Assembly: GCA_023416515.1 (NCBI GenBank)
Contig: JAEZHP010000100.1
Coordinates: 1-57,985 of the forward strand
Reading direction: 5' to 3'
Origin: Pseudomonadota bacterium
GTDB lineage: Bacteria > Pseudomonadota > Alphaproteobacteria > Sphingomonadales > Sphingomonadaceae
DNA length: 57,985 nt
Notes under the pieces: model-generated
What the model saw: the letters and a program-made list of their open reading frames with translations, nothing else
Database searches by the model: none
What the model was told of the DNA's origin: nothing
In this document: positions 8,172-16,594 of the stretch, piece by piece
How the letters are laid out: each line of letters begins with the position of its first letter
Numbering within the stretch: position 1 is the first letter of the stretch
Translations under genes and position numbers: made by a program

Positions 8172-9170
8172 TCAGGCCGCGGCCTTGCTGAGCCACGGGC
8201 CATAGAAGTCGCGGAGCATCGCCTTGGCCTGGTTGGGGTCGAGGACCTTGTTGAACTCGTTGCGGAACTCGGCCGAGTTGTAGAGGCCGCGCGTGTACCA
8301 GCCGATATGCTTGCGGGCGCAATTGACGCCGATCGCCGGGCCGTAGAGCTCGAGCATCGCTTCATATTGCTCGAGGATCACCGCGAGCTGCTCGTCGAGG
8401 CTCGGGTCGGGGATGCGTTGCCCGGTCTGAGCCCAGTGCATCACCTGGCGCAGAAGCCACGGGCGGCCATAAGCACCGCGGCCGATCATCACGCCGTCGG
8501 CGCCGGACTGATCGAGCGCCTTCTCGGCGTCCTCGATCCCGCAAATGTCGCCGTTGACGATGACCGGAAGCTTCACCGCCTGCTTGACCGAGCGGACGAA
8601 TCCCCAGTCCGCCTCGCCCTTGTACATCTGGCAGCGGGTGCGGCCGTGAACCGTGATCATCTGAGCGCCGAGATCCTCGGCGATTCGGGCAAGCTCGGGC
8701 GCGTTGAGGCTGCTGTGATCCCAGCCCATCCGCATCTTGACCGTGACCGGCACCTTCACGGCCTTCACGGTCGCCTCAATGAGCGAGGCCGCGAGCGGCA
8801 GGTCGCGCATCAGCGCCGAGCCGGCGTCGCCGTTGACCACTTTCTTGACCGGGCAGCCCATGTTGATGTCGATGATCGCGGCGCCGCGGTCCTCGTTGAG
8901 CTTGGCCGCTTCCGCCATTTCCTTGGGCGAGCAGCCGGCGAGCTGCATCGACACCGGCTCCTCGCTCGGGCACCACTCCATCTTCTGGAGCGACTGGCGG
9001 GTCTCGCGGATCGCGGCCTGGCTTGCGATCATCTCGGTGACGGTGAGGCCCGCGCCGTAGCGCTTGACGACTCGGCGGAACGGCATGTCGGTCACGCCCG
9101 TCATCGGCGCCAGGATGACTGGCGTCTCGACCCGCACGGGTCCGATCTGGATGGGCTTCAACCGGTTCAT
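8172..9170 (-). CDS. dusB: tRNA-dihydrouridine synthase DusB
   Basis: FMN-dependent enzyme that reduces uridine to dihydrouridine in the tRNA D-arm (older name NifR3). The TIM barrel begins at VILAPMTGVTDMPFR; the catalytic Cys106 lies in DINMGCPVKKV, and the substrate/phosphate site shows ITVHGRTR and GDICG. ATG at 9170 gives 332 residues, the usual size. An upstream TTG at 9209 would add a non-homologous stretch. It is divergent from ispDF across 64 bp and is first in the direction of ntrYX. Confidence 0.95.
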   Translation of the reverse strand: MNRLKPIQIGPVRVETPVILAPMTGVTDMPFRRVVKRYGAGLTVTEMIASQAAIRETRQSLQKMEWCPSEEPVSMQLAGCSPKEMAEAAKLNEDRGAAIIDINMGCPVKKVVNGDAGSALMRDLPLAASLIEATVKAVKVPVTVKMRMGWDHSSLNAPELARIAEDLGAQMITVHGRTRCQMYKGEADWGFVRSVKQAVKLPVIVNGDICGIEDAEKALDQSGADGVMIGRGAYGRPWLLRQVMHWAQTGQRIPDPSLDEQLAVILEQYEAMLELYGPAIGVNCARKHIGWYTRGLYNSAEFRNEFNKVLDPNQAKAMLRDFYGPWLSKAAA

Positions 9171-9234
9171 GGGAGGCTGCCAGATAGTGGCTAACCCGCT
9201 GGCGGGCAAGTTGGACCTCGGCTAGGGCCGGCGC

Positions 9235-10407
9235 GTGAGCGACAGCCCTGCCCTTCCCCGCGTCATCGCGCTGATCGTCGCCGGCGGCCGCGGTGCCCGT
9301 GCCGGCGAGGGTCTGCCCAAGCAATATCGCTCGCTCGGGGGGATGCCTGTGCTTCGCCGGACCGTGATGGGTTTCCTGCGGCATCCGCGGATCAGCGCCG
9401 TTCACGTCGTCATCCATGCTGACGATCGAACACTCTACGACGATGCCGTCTCAGGGTTGGAGCTTGGCGAAGCGATCCTCGGCGGCGCAACTCGACAAGA
9501 ATCGGTCTCGAACGGCCTCGCCGCGCTTGGCGATCAGGATGACGTCGTCCTGATCCACGACGCTGCCCGAGCGCTGCTACCGCGATCTGTGATCGACCGC
9601 TGCCTTGATGCGCTCAGCAACGGCGCCGTTGCCGTCGTGCCGGCCTTACCGGTGGTGGACAGCCTCCGCCGCGGATCTGGGAGTCTCGTCGATGAAGTCG
9701 ACAGGACCGGCTTGCTGCGCGTCCAGACCCCGCAATGTTTCGAGCTGGCAAGCATCCGCGCTCTTCATGAACGCTTTGCCGGCGGCGAATTCACCGACGA
9801 TGCGGCGCTGGCGATGCAGGGGGGGCTGGAAGTGACCACCGTCGAGGGCGACGAGATCAACCTCAAGCTCACCACCGCCGACGATTTCGAACGCGCGGAA
9901 GCTTTGCTCGGAGCACATCGCTCGACCCGCACCGGCTTAGGCTTCGACGTCCACGCCTTCGAAGACGGCGATCATGTGTGGATCGGCGGTATTCAAATCC
10001 CGCACGGGCGCGGACTCAAGGGCCACAGCGATGCCGATGTCGGCCTCCATGCGCTGACCGACGCCCTGCTCGGAGCGATCGCGGAGGGCGACATCGGCGA
10101 CCATTTTCCGCCGAGCGACCCGCAATGGCGCGGCGCCCCCTCCTCTCTCTTCCTCGAACATGCCCGATCGCTTGTCGAACAGCGCGGCGGACGGATCGAG
10201 CATGTCGACGTGACCATCATCTGCGAGGCGCCCAGGGTCGGTCCGCATCGCGAGGCCATGCGCACCCGCATCGCCGAATTGTTGCGGCTCGACCTCCCCA
10301 GGGTTAGCGTCAAGGCAACCACCACCGAGCGGCTCGGCTTCACCGGCCGCGGCGAAGGCATTTCGGCGCAGGCTATTGCGACCGTGTCGATGAACGAGAT
10401 TCCATGA
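9235..10407 (+). CDS. ispDF: Bifunctional IspD-IspF isoprenoid enzyme
   Basis: A fusion of two MEP-pathway enzymes. Residues 1 to about 225 are IspD, 2-C-methyl-D-erythritol 4-phosphate cytidylyltransferase (LIVAGGRGAR, LPKQYRSL for CTP binding; IHDAAR). Residues from about 232 are IspF, the 2,4-cyclodiphosphate synthase (GLGFDVHAF with metal ligands Asp and His, GHSDADVGLHAL, IAEGDIGDHFPP). The fusion is typical of alphaproteobacteria; IspE is elsewhere. GTG start at 9235. The TGA stop overlaps the ATG of pncC, so the two are translationally coupled. Confidence 0.96.
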   Translation: MSDSPALPRVIALIVAGGRGARAGEGLPKQYRSLGGMPVLRRTVMGFLRHPRISAVHVVIHADDRTLYDDAVSGLELGEAILGGATRQESVSNGLAALGDQDDVVLIHDAARALLPRSVIDRCLDALSNGAVAVVPALPVVDSLRRGSGSLVDEVDRTGLLRVQTPQCFELASIRALHERFAGGEFTDDAALAMQGGLEVTTVEGDEINLKLTTADDFERAEALLGAHRSTRTGLGFDVHAFEDGDHVWIGGIQIPHGRGLKGHSDADVGLHALTDALLGAIAEGDIGDHFPPSDPQWRGAPSSLFLEHARSLVEQRGGRIEHVDVTIICEAPRVGPHREAMRTRIAELLRLDLPRVSVKATTTERLGFTGRGEGISAQAIATVSMNEIP

Positions 10408-10931
10408 CCGACAGAAGCGACTTTACCCTACCCCAAGAGCTCGTCGACATGGCCCGCAAGGTCGTCGAGGCGAACCGCGCCGCGGGCCTTCGCGTGGCCA
10501 CGGCGGAGAGCTGCACCGGCGGCCTCGTCGCTGCCGCGATTACGGAAATCCCTGGGAGTTCAGAGATTTTGGAAGCGTCGTTCGTCACATATTCGAACGA
10601 AGCCAAGCAGGGCCTGCTCGGAGTCAGCTCCGACGTGCTCGAAACCTTCGGAGCGGTCTCGATCGCAACCGCCTGGGCGATGGCGCAGCGGGCGCTGGCC
10701 AAGAGCGGCGCCGACGTCGCCGTGGCGATCACCGGAATCGCGGGGCCGGGCGGCGGTTCGGAGAAGAAGCCGGTCGGGACGGTCGTCTTCGCTCGCGCTC
10801 GGCGGGGCGTGGACCCTGACGAGGTGGTCGCGGACCTCAAGCAATTCGGCGACCTCGGGCGCGGCGGCGTGAGGCTTCAGGCGGCGCTGTGCGCGCTCGA
10901 GCTGCTGATGCCGGGCGCGGCCGGGCCGTAA
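10404..10931 (+). CDS. pncC: Nicotinamide-nucleotide amidase (CinA C-terminal domain)
   Basis: A 175-residue stand-alone CinA C-terminal domain. It deamidates NMN to nicotinic acid mononucleotide in NAD recycling. Diagnostic motifs are ATAESCTGGLVAAAIT with the nucleophilic Ser, the YSNEAKQ segment, and VAITGIAGPGGG. The N-terminal molybdopterin-like COG1058 domain of full CinA is absent, as is common. Its start overlaps the ispDF stop. Its last 55 bp overlap the end of the convergent COQ10-like gene. Confidence 0.93.
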   Translation: MTDRSDFTLPQELVDMARKVVEANRAAGLRVATAESCTGGLVAAAITEIPGSSEILEASFVTYSNEAKQGLLGVSSDVLETFGAVSIATAWAMAQRALAKSGADVAVAITGIAGPGGGSEKKPVGTVVFARARRGVDPDEVVADLKQFGDLGRGGVRLQAALCALELLMPGAAGP

Positions 10932-11353
10932 AGCTGCTCGGCGCGCTCGCAAAATGCGCCGATCATCTTCCGGAGCGCGCGGTCGAACACCTGGCCGGCG
11001 AGCATCTCGAACATCCGGCTCTTGAAGGCGAAGTCGACGCAGAAATCGATGTTGGTCCCGCCCTGCCCGTCGGGCGTGAAGTTCCAGCTGTTGTGCAGGT
11101 ACTTCAGCGGGCCCTCGATATAGTCGATGTCGATCGACCGGGGCCGGTCCTTGCGGACTCGGCTGGTGAACGTCTCCTTGATCGCCTTGAAGCCGACGGC
11201 GAGGTCCGCGACCGTCTCGGTCGGGCTGTCGGAGCGGATTCGCACCGCCGCCGTCCACGGCAGGAACTCCGGATAGCGGCGCACGTCCGCAACCATGTCG
11301 AACAGCTGCTCCGGCGTGTAGGGCAGGTTCCGGGTTTCCGTGTGCTTGGGCAT
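10877..11353 (-). CDS. COQ10/RatA-like START-domain protein
   Basis: A 158-residue SRPBCC (polyketide cyclase/dehydrase-type) protein. MPKHTETRNLPYTPEQLF and the VRRYPEFLPW turn are characteristic of the COQ10/RatA family. Mitochondrial Coq10 binds ubiquinone and supports respiration; E. coli RatA was described as blocking ribosome subunit joining. The ubiquinone role is the more likely here. ATG at 11353 lies 4 bp after the lipA stop, so it is co-transcribed with lipA. Its 3' end overlaps pncC tail to tail. Confidence 0.88.
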   Translation of the reverse strand: MPKHTETRNLPYTPEQLFDMVADVRRYPEFLPWTAAVRIRSDSPTETVADLAVGFKAIKETFTSRVRKDRPRSIDIDYIEGPLKYLHNSWNFTPDGQGGTNIDFCVDFAFKSRMFEMLAGQVFDRALRKMIGAFCERAEQLYGPAAPGISSSSAHSAA

Positions 11354-11357
11354 CGCG

Positions 11358-12290
11358 CTAGGCCGGGACCTTCGCGAACTTGGCCTCCCGAGCGGCGCGC
11401 ATACGCTCGAAATCGTCACCGGCATGGTAGCTCGACCGAGTCAGCGGCGAGGCGGCGACGAGAAGGAAGCCCTTCGCTCGAGCGATCGACGCATAGGCCT
11501 TGAATGCTTGGGGAGTGACGAACTCCTCGACCTTGGCGTGGCGCGGCGTCGGCTGGAGATACTGGCCCATCGTGAGGAAATCGACGTCGGCCGAGCGCAT
11601 GTCGTCCATGACCTGATGAACCTCGAGCCTCTGCTCGCCGAGGCCGACCATCACCCCCGATTTGGTGAAGATGGTGGGATCGTGCCGCTTCACGCTCTCG
11701 AGCAGGCGCAGCGAGGCGTAGTAGCGAGCGCCCGGGCGGATGGTCGGGTAAAGCCTCGGTACCGTCTCGAGATTGTGGTTGTAGACGTCGGGCCGAGCCT
11801 CGACGATCGCCTCGACGGCGGCCTGCGCCTTGTTGCGGAAGTCGGGCGTCAGGATCTCGATCGTCGTGGTCGGTGTGTTGCGGCGAAGGGCCTCGATCAC
11901 CTTGACGAACTGGGAAGCGCCGCCATCCGGAAGGTCGTCGCGGTCGACGGACGTGATGACGATGTGGCTGAGTCCGAGCTCGGCCGCGGCGACCGCGACA
12001 TTCTCGGGCTCCATCGGATCGACCATGCGCGGCATGCCGGTCTTGACGTTGCAGAAGGCGCAGGCGCGCGTGCAGGTGTCGCCGAGGATCATCACGGTCG
12101 CGTGCTTCTTGGTCCAGCACTCACCGATATTCGGGCAGGCCGCTTCCTCGCACACCGTCGCCAGGTTCAGCCTCCGCATCAGCTTGCGAGTTTCGGCGAA
12201 ACCGGTGCTGGTCGGCGCCTTCACTCGGATCCAGTCGGGCTTGCGCTGTTTCGGCGCCACGATGGTGTTCAGGGGCATTGGCTCGGACAT
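11358..12290 (-). CDS. lipA: Lipoyl synthase LipA
   Basis: Radical-SAM enzyme that inserts two sulfurs into octanoyl groups on lipoyl domains. Both iron-sulfur sets are visible: the auxiliary CX4CX5C cluster in CEEAACPNIGEC (Cys47, 52, 58) and the radical-SAM CX3CX2C in CTRACAFC (Cys73, 77, 80). A GTG at 12299 could add three residues; ATG at 12290 (MSEPMPLN) is preferred. The COQ10-like gene follows immediately, a common alphaproteobacterial pairing. Confidence 0.96.
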   Translation of the reverse strand: MSEPMPLNTIVAPKQRKPDWIRVKAPTSTGFAETRKLMRRLNLATVCEEAACPNIGECWTKKHATVMILGDTCTRACAFCNVKTGMPRMVDPMEPENVAVAAAELGLSHIVITSVDRDDLPDGGASQFVKVIEALRRNTPTTTIEILTPDFRNKAQAAVEAIVEARPDVYNHNLETVPRLYPTIRPGARYYASLRLLESVKRHDPTIFTKSGVMVGLGEQRLEVHQVMDDMRSADVDFLTMGQYLQPTPRHAKVEEFVTPQAFKAYASIARAKGFLLVAASPLTRSSYHAGDDFERMRAAREAKFAKVPA

Positions 12291-12366
12291 GCGGCGCACA
12301 TAGCGAGCGGGCCGGCGCTTCTCAACCGGGCTTGCCGCCCGCGGCTCGGGCCGCTAGCCGCGCGCC

Positions 12367-13002
12367 ATGCCACGCTTCCGCCAAATGATCGACGGCTATC
12401 GCCGATTCCGCACCTCCGGCTGGGCCGAGCAGCGCGAGCGATGGGACGAGCTCGCCGTCGGCCAGAGCCCCGAGGTGATGGTCATCGCCTGCTCCGACAG
12501 TCGGGTCGATCCGACCCAGATTTTCGACGCCCGGCCGGGCGAGATGTTCGTCGTCCGCAACGTCGCCGCCCTGGTTCCTCCGTTTGAGGAGGACCAGGCC
12601 TATCACGGGGTTTCGGCAGCGCTCGAATTCGCTGTGACCCAGCTCGAAGTGAAGGAGCTGCTGGTGATGGGCCACGGCGCCTGCGGCGGCTGCGCAGCAG
12701 CGCTCACCGACCGGTTCAAGGGCGCGCCGTCGGGCGAAGGCCATTTCATCGCCCACTGGGTCGACATGCTGGACGAGGCGCGCGAGCGGGTCCGCCGCAA
12801 ATTTCCCCAGCTCGGGCCCGAGGCGGTCCGGGAAATGGAGCTGGAAGGCGTGCGCGTGTCGCTGCGCAACCTGATGACCTTCCCCTGGGTGCGTGAGCGC
12901 GTGGAGGACGGACGGCTCCGCCTCCACGGCGCCTATTTCGCTATTGCGGACGGGATCCTACACGTCCTCGACACCGACACCGGCAGCTTCCGCCCGGCCT
13001 GA
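12367..13002 (+). CDS. Beta-class carbonic anhydrase
   Basis: Zinc enzyme interconverting CO2 and bicarbonate. The zinc and catalytic residues are all present: ACSDSRVDP gives Cys42, Asp44 and Arg46; MGHGACGGC gives His103 and Cys106. Length (211 residues) is normal. It is divergent from lipA, and its last 45 bp overlap the 3' end of the convergent permease gene. Confidence 0.95.
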   Translation: MPRFRQMIDGYRRFRTSGWAEQRERWDELAVGQSPEVMVIACSDSRVDPTQIFDARPGEMFVVRNVAALVPPFEEDQAYHGVSAALEFAVTQLEVKELLVMGHGACGGCAAALTDRFKGAPSGEGHFIAHWVDMLDEARERVRRKFPQLGPEAVREMELEGVRVSLRNLMTFPWVRERVEDGRLRLHGAYFAIADGILHVLDTDTGSFRPA

Positions 13003-14400
13003 CCGGCTCGCGACGCTCTTTCGGGCGCCATAAGCGAGGTAGAGGACGAGGCCCACGACATGGGCCGCTAGGAAGTAGATCTGGGTCGTCTGCGGCAGGC
13101 TATAGAAGAGGTAGCCGCAGCCCAGGATCGCGACGAGTCCGACCGGCCAGGCGAGCGGCGTTCGGAACGCCCGCTTCGCATTCGGCGCCCGGCGCCGCAT
13201 CACCAGCATGCAGAAGGCGACGGCGGCGAAAGCCGTCAGGGTGCCTGCATTGGCAAGAGCGGCAAGCTCGTCGAGCGGGATGAAGCCCGCTAGTGCTCCA
13301 ACCACGACCGCGGTGAACAAGGTGATCCGGGTCGGCGAGCCTCGGCCTGACACGCGCGCGAGATTCTCGGGAAGCAGGCCGTCGCGTGCCATCACGAAGA
13401 AGATCCGGCTCTGGCCATAGAAGAACGCCAGGATCACGGTTGGAAGCGCGATCACCGCCGAAGCCGCGAGATAGGCAGCGGCCGTGGGCTGGTCGAGCTG
13501 GCGAAGGATCAGCGCGAGTGGCTCAGGGCTGTCGGCGAAGGCGGTATAGCTCACTGCGCCGATCGCGGCAGCGGCGACCGCCATGTAGATGAGCACGCAC
13601 AGCAGCATCGAGCCGACAATTCCGATGGCGAGGTCTCGAGCCGGGTTCTTGGTTTCCTCGGCTGCGGTCGCGATGGCGTCGAACCCGTAGAAGGCGAAGA
13701 AAATGATCGCGGCCGCTGCCATCACCCCGACCTCTGCGCCGGGCGCCCCGGACTTTGGAAAGCCGTAAGGCATGAACGGCTCGAAATTGGCTGCGTCGAA
13801 ATAGGGCAGCGCCACGGCGACGAAGACGATCAGAGCGACGATCTTCACGACGACGAGGATGGCGTTGAGGGTGGCGCTTTCGCGGGTGCCGAGGATCAGA
13901 AGGCCTGCCACCACCGCGACGATGAAGATGGCCGGCAGGTTGATGACTCCGCCCGCATGCGGACCGGCGACCAGCTCGGGCGGCAACCCGGCTCCGATGC
14001 CTTGAAGGAAGCCCGCGGCATAACCCGACCAGCCGACGGCGACCGCGCTCACCACCAGCGAATATTCGAGGATGAGGCTCCAGCCGATCACCCAGGCGAG
14101 AAGCTCGCCGAGCACCACATAGGTGTAGGTGTAGGCGCTTCCCGAAGCGGGGATCATCGTCGCCATCTCGGCATAAGCAAGCGCTGCGGCGGCGCAGATG
14201 ATGCCGGCGATGGCGAAGGACAGGATGACGGACGGTCCCGCCTTGGCGGCGCCGACCCCGATCAGGGTGAGGATGCCGGTGCCCACGATCGCTCCGACTC
14301 CGAGCGCGATGAGGTGAGGCCAGGACAAGGTTCGCTTCAGCTGATGGTGAGGCGCGAGCTCCTGCTCCGATGACGCCGACTTACGCGTGTTCCAGGCCAT
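12958..14400 (-). CDS. APC-superfamily amino acid permease
   Basis: A 480-residue permease with about 12 transmembrane helices. The N-terminus has the cationic-amino-acid-transporter-type signature LIALGVGAIVGTGIL followed by AGPSVILSFAIAG and YAEMATMIPASGSAYTYTY. Substrate specificity cannot be fixed; similar proteins carry basic or broad-range amino acids. The end overlaps the carbonic anhydrase gene. Confidence 0.9.
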   Translation of the reverse strand: MAWNTRKSASSEQELAPHHQLKRTLSWPHLIALGVGAIVGTGILTLIGVGAAKAGPSVILSFAIAGIICAAAALAYAEMATMIPASGSAYTYTYVVLGELLAWVIGWSLILEYSLVVSAVAVGWSGYAAGFLQGIGAGLPPELVAGPHAGGVINLPAIFIVAVVAGLLILGTRESATLNAILVVVKIVALIVFVAVALPYFDAANFEPFMPYGFPKSGAPGAEVGVMAAAAIIFFAFYGFDAIATAAEETKNPARDLAIGIVGSMLLCVLIYMAVAAAAIGAVSYTAFADSPEPLALILRQLDQPTAAAYLAASAVIALPTVILAFFYGQSRIFFVMARDGLLPENLARVSGRGSPTRITLFTAVVVGALAGFIPLDELAALANAGTLTAFAAVAFCMLVMRRRAPNAKRAFRTPLAWPVGLVAILGCGYLFYSLPQTTQIYFLAAHVVGLVLYLAYGARKSVASRSGRAEAAGVGVEDV

Positions 14401-14776
14401 GCCCCTCCCCCATTCTGCTTTGGAGTTCTCTTAGGGGCGATTTGGGCGCGGGGTCGAGAGGCCGATTTGCCGAGCGGGCTCAGCGCCTCTCGCCGACGCC
14501 GAAGCTCGCAAAGCTGCTGCCATCCCCGCCGTGTTCGATGCGACGGCGTGCTCTGCACGGAGCTCCGGCTTCTTCGGCTGGCCGAGCGAGAACGACCCTG
14601 CGGTAGGCGGCGGCCGCTACTGCCAGCTCGCACAGGCTTACGGGGCGCCGCGAAACTGGGCCTCCCCCCGAGACAGTTCCGCGATCGCCTTCTCACAGGC
14701 ATGGATACCGCTTCGCCCGCTCTTGGCGAACGCGCGTTCAGTCGACCCCGCTCTGACCGGCCCGAGCCTGTGCCGA
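14401..14776. other. 376-bp gap with no convincing gene
   Basis: Between the permease start and the ettA stop. Open frames here are rich in Arg, Ser and Pro and lack good starts or family motifs. One minus-strand frame ends in CEKAIAELSRGEAQFRGAP but has no ATG, GTG or TTG. It presumably holds the permease promoter and the ettA 3' region; I could not identify either. Confidence 0.4.
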
Positions 14777-16456
14777 CTACCGCGTCAGCTTCTTGTAGGC
14801 CATTCGCGTTGGACGGTCGGCGGCGTCGCCCAACCGGCGGCGCTTGTCTTCCTCATAAGCCTCGAAATTGCCCTCGAACCACTCGACGTGGCTGTCGCCC
14901 TCGAATGCGAGGATGTGGGTCGCGAGGCGGTCGAGGAAGAAGCGGTCGTGGCTGATGACCACGGCGCAGCCGGCGAAATTCTCGATCGCTTCCTCGAGCG
15001 CGCCCAGAGTCTCGACGTCGAGGTCATTGGTCGGCTCGTCGAGCAGGAGCACGTTGCCGCCGCGCTTCAGCATCTTGGCCATGTGGACGCGGTTGCGCTC
15101 ACCGCCCGACAGCCTGCCGACGTTCTTCTGCTGGTCCTGGCCCTTGAAGTTGAACGCGCCGACATAGGCGCGCGTGCTCATGTCGTGGCCGTTGACCTTC
15201 ACATAGTCCAAACCGTCGGAGATCTCCTCCCAGACGTTGTTCTTACCATCGAGATGGTCGCGGCTCTGGTCGACATAGCCGAGGTGGACGGTCGGGCCGA
15301 TGTCGACGGTGCCGCTGTCCGGCTGCTCGACCCCGGTGATGATCTTAAACAGGGTCGACTTGCCGGCGCCGTTGGGCCCGATCACGCCGACGATGCCGCC
15401 GGGCGGAAGCGTGAAGCTCAGATCCTCGAACAGCAATTTGTCGCCATAGGCCTTCGAGATGTTGTTGACCTCGATGACCTTGCCGCCGAGCCGCTCGGGC
15501 ACCTGGATGACGATCTGGGCCTTGCCCGGAGTGCGGTTCTTCTGAGCCTCGACGAGCTGGTCGAACTTGGCGATACGCGCCTTCGACTTGGTCTGGCGGC
15601 CCTTCGCGCCCTGCCGGATCCACTCGAGCTCGTCCCGGATCGCCTTCTGGCGGCCGGATTCCTCGCGCTCGTCCTGCTCGAGGCGCTTGGCCTTCTTCTC
15701 CAGGTAGGTCGAGTAATTGCCCTCGTAGGGGAAGTATTTGCCGCGATCCAATTCCAGGATCCAGCCGACGACATTGTCGAGGAAGTAGCGGTCGTGGGTG
15801 ATCATCAGCACCGCGCCGGCATATTCCTTGAGATGGTTTTCGAGCCACTCGACGCTCTCCGCGTCGAGGTGGTTGGTCGGCTCGTCGAGAAGCAGGATCG
15901 ACGGCTTCTGGATGAGCAGGCGGGTGAGCGCGATCCGGCGCTTCTCACCGCCCGACAAATTCTCGACCGACCAGTCGCCGGGCGGGCAGCGAAGCGCCTC
16001 CATCGCGACCTCGAGCTGGTTGTCCAGAGTCCAGCCGTCGACCGCATCGATCTTGGCCTGGAGGTCGCCCATCTCTTCCATAAGGGCGTCGAAATCGGTG
16101 TCGTCCTTGGGATCGCCCATCTCGGCCGAGATGGCGTTGAAGCGGTCGACCATCGCCGCGGTCTCGCCCGCTCCCTCGCGGACATTCTCGAGCACCGTCT
16201 TGGTGGGGTCGAGCTGCGGCTCCTGGGGAAGATAGCCGACGGTGATGTTCTCGCCGGGCCAGGCCTCGCCTGAGAATTCCTTGTCGATGCCGGCCATGAT
16301 CTTCATCAAGGTCGACTTGCCGGCGCCGTTGGGGCCGACGATGCCGATCTTGGCGCCGAAGTAGAATTGCAGGTTGATGTTGCTCAGCACCGGCTTCGGG
16401 GCGCCGGGGAAGGATTTGGTCATGTCCTTCATGACAAAGGCGTATTGGGCGGCCAT
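14777..16456 (-). CDS. ettA: Energy-dependent translational throttle protein EttA (ABC-F)
   Basis: Cytoplasmic ABC-F ATPase that binds the ribosomal E site and gates entry into elongation according to the ATP/ADP ratio. Two nucleotide-binding domains are seen: Walker A GPNGAGKST twice, signatures NLSGGEKRRIALTR and RLSGGERNRVHMAK, and Walker B LLLDEPTNHLD and LLLDEPTNDLD. The inter-domain linker with ELEWIRQGAKGRQTKSKAR is diagnostic of EttA. 559 residues, usual size. It is divergent from the M28 peptidase gene. Confidence 0.96.
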   Translation of the reverse strand: MAAQYAFVMKDMTKSFPGAPKPVLSNINLQFYFGAKIGIVGPNGAGKSTLMKIMAGIDKEFSGEAWPGENITVGYLPQEPQLDPTKTVLENVREGAGETAAMVDRFNAISAEMGDPKDDTDFDALMEEMGDLQAKIDAVDGWTLDNQLEVAMEALRCPPGDWSVENLSGGEKRRIALTRLLIQKPSILLLDEPTNHLDAESVEWLENHLKEYAGAVLMITHDRYFLDNVVGWILELDRGKYFPYEGNYSTYLEKKAKRLEQDEREESGRQKAIRDELEWIRQGAKGRQTKSKARIAKFDQLVEAQKNRTPGKAQIVIQVPERLGGKVIEVNNISKAYGDKLLFEDLSFTLPPGGIVGVIGPNGAGKSTLFKIITGVEQPDSGTVDIGPTVHLGYVDQSRDHLDGKNNVWEEISDGLDYVKVNGHDMSTRAYVGAFNFKGQDQQKNVGRLSGGERNRVHMAKMLKRGGNVLLLDEPTNDLDVETLGALEEAIENFAGCAVVISHDRFFLDRLATHILAFEGDSHVEWFEGNFEAYEEDKRRRLGDAADRPTRMAYKKLTR

Positions 16457-16594
16457 GGCGGCGCTGTGCTCCGATGATGTGGGGTAACGAAAAGGTTGGC
16501 GGGCTACCTAATGTCTCGCCGCCGGATTGGCAAACCGTCGCAAGCGCCGACAAATGGCTTTGTCGGCAGCGGGAGTTTGGCTAGCACCGTCGCC

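Noticed and set aside
14337..14702. 121-codon minus-strand frame overlapping the permease start
   Set aside because: Extreme Arg/Ser content, no motifs, and it overlaps a real gene start.
14531..16273. 580-codon plus-strand frame opposite ettA
   Set aside because: Antisense to a complete ABC-F gene; Leu/Asp/Val-rich composition typical of such shadows.
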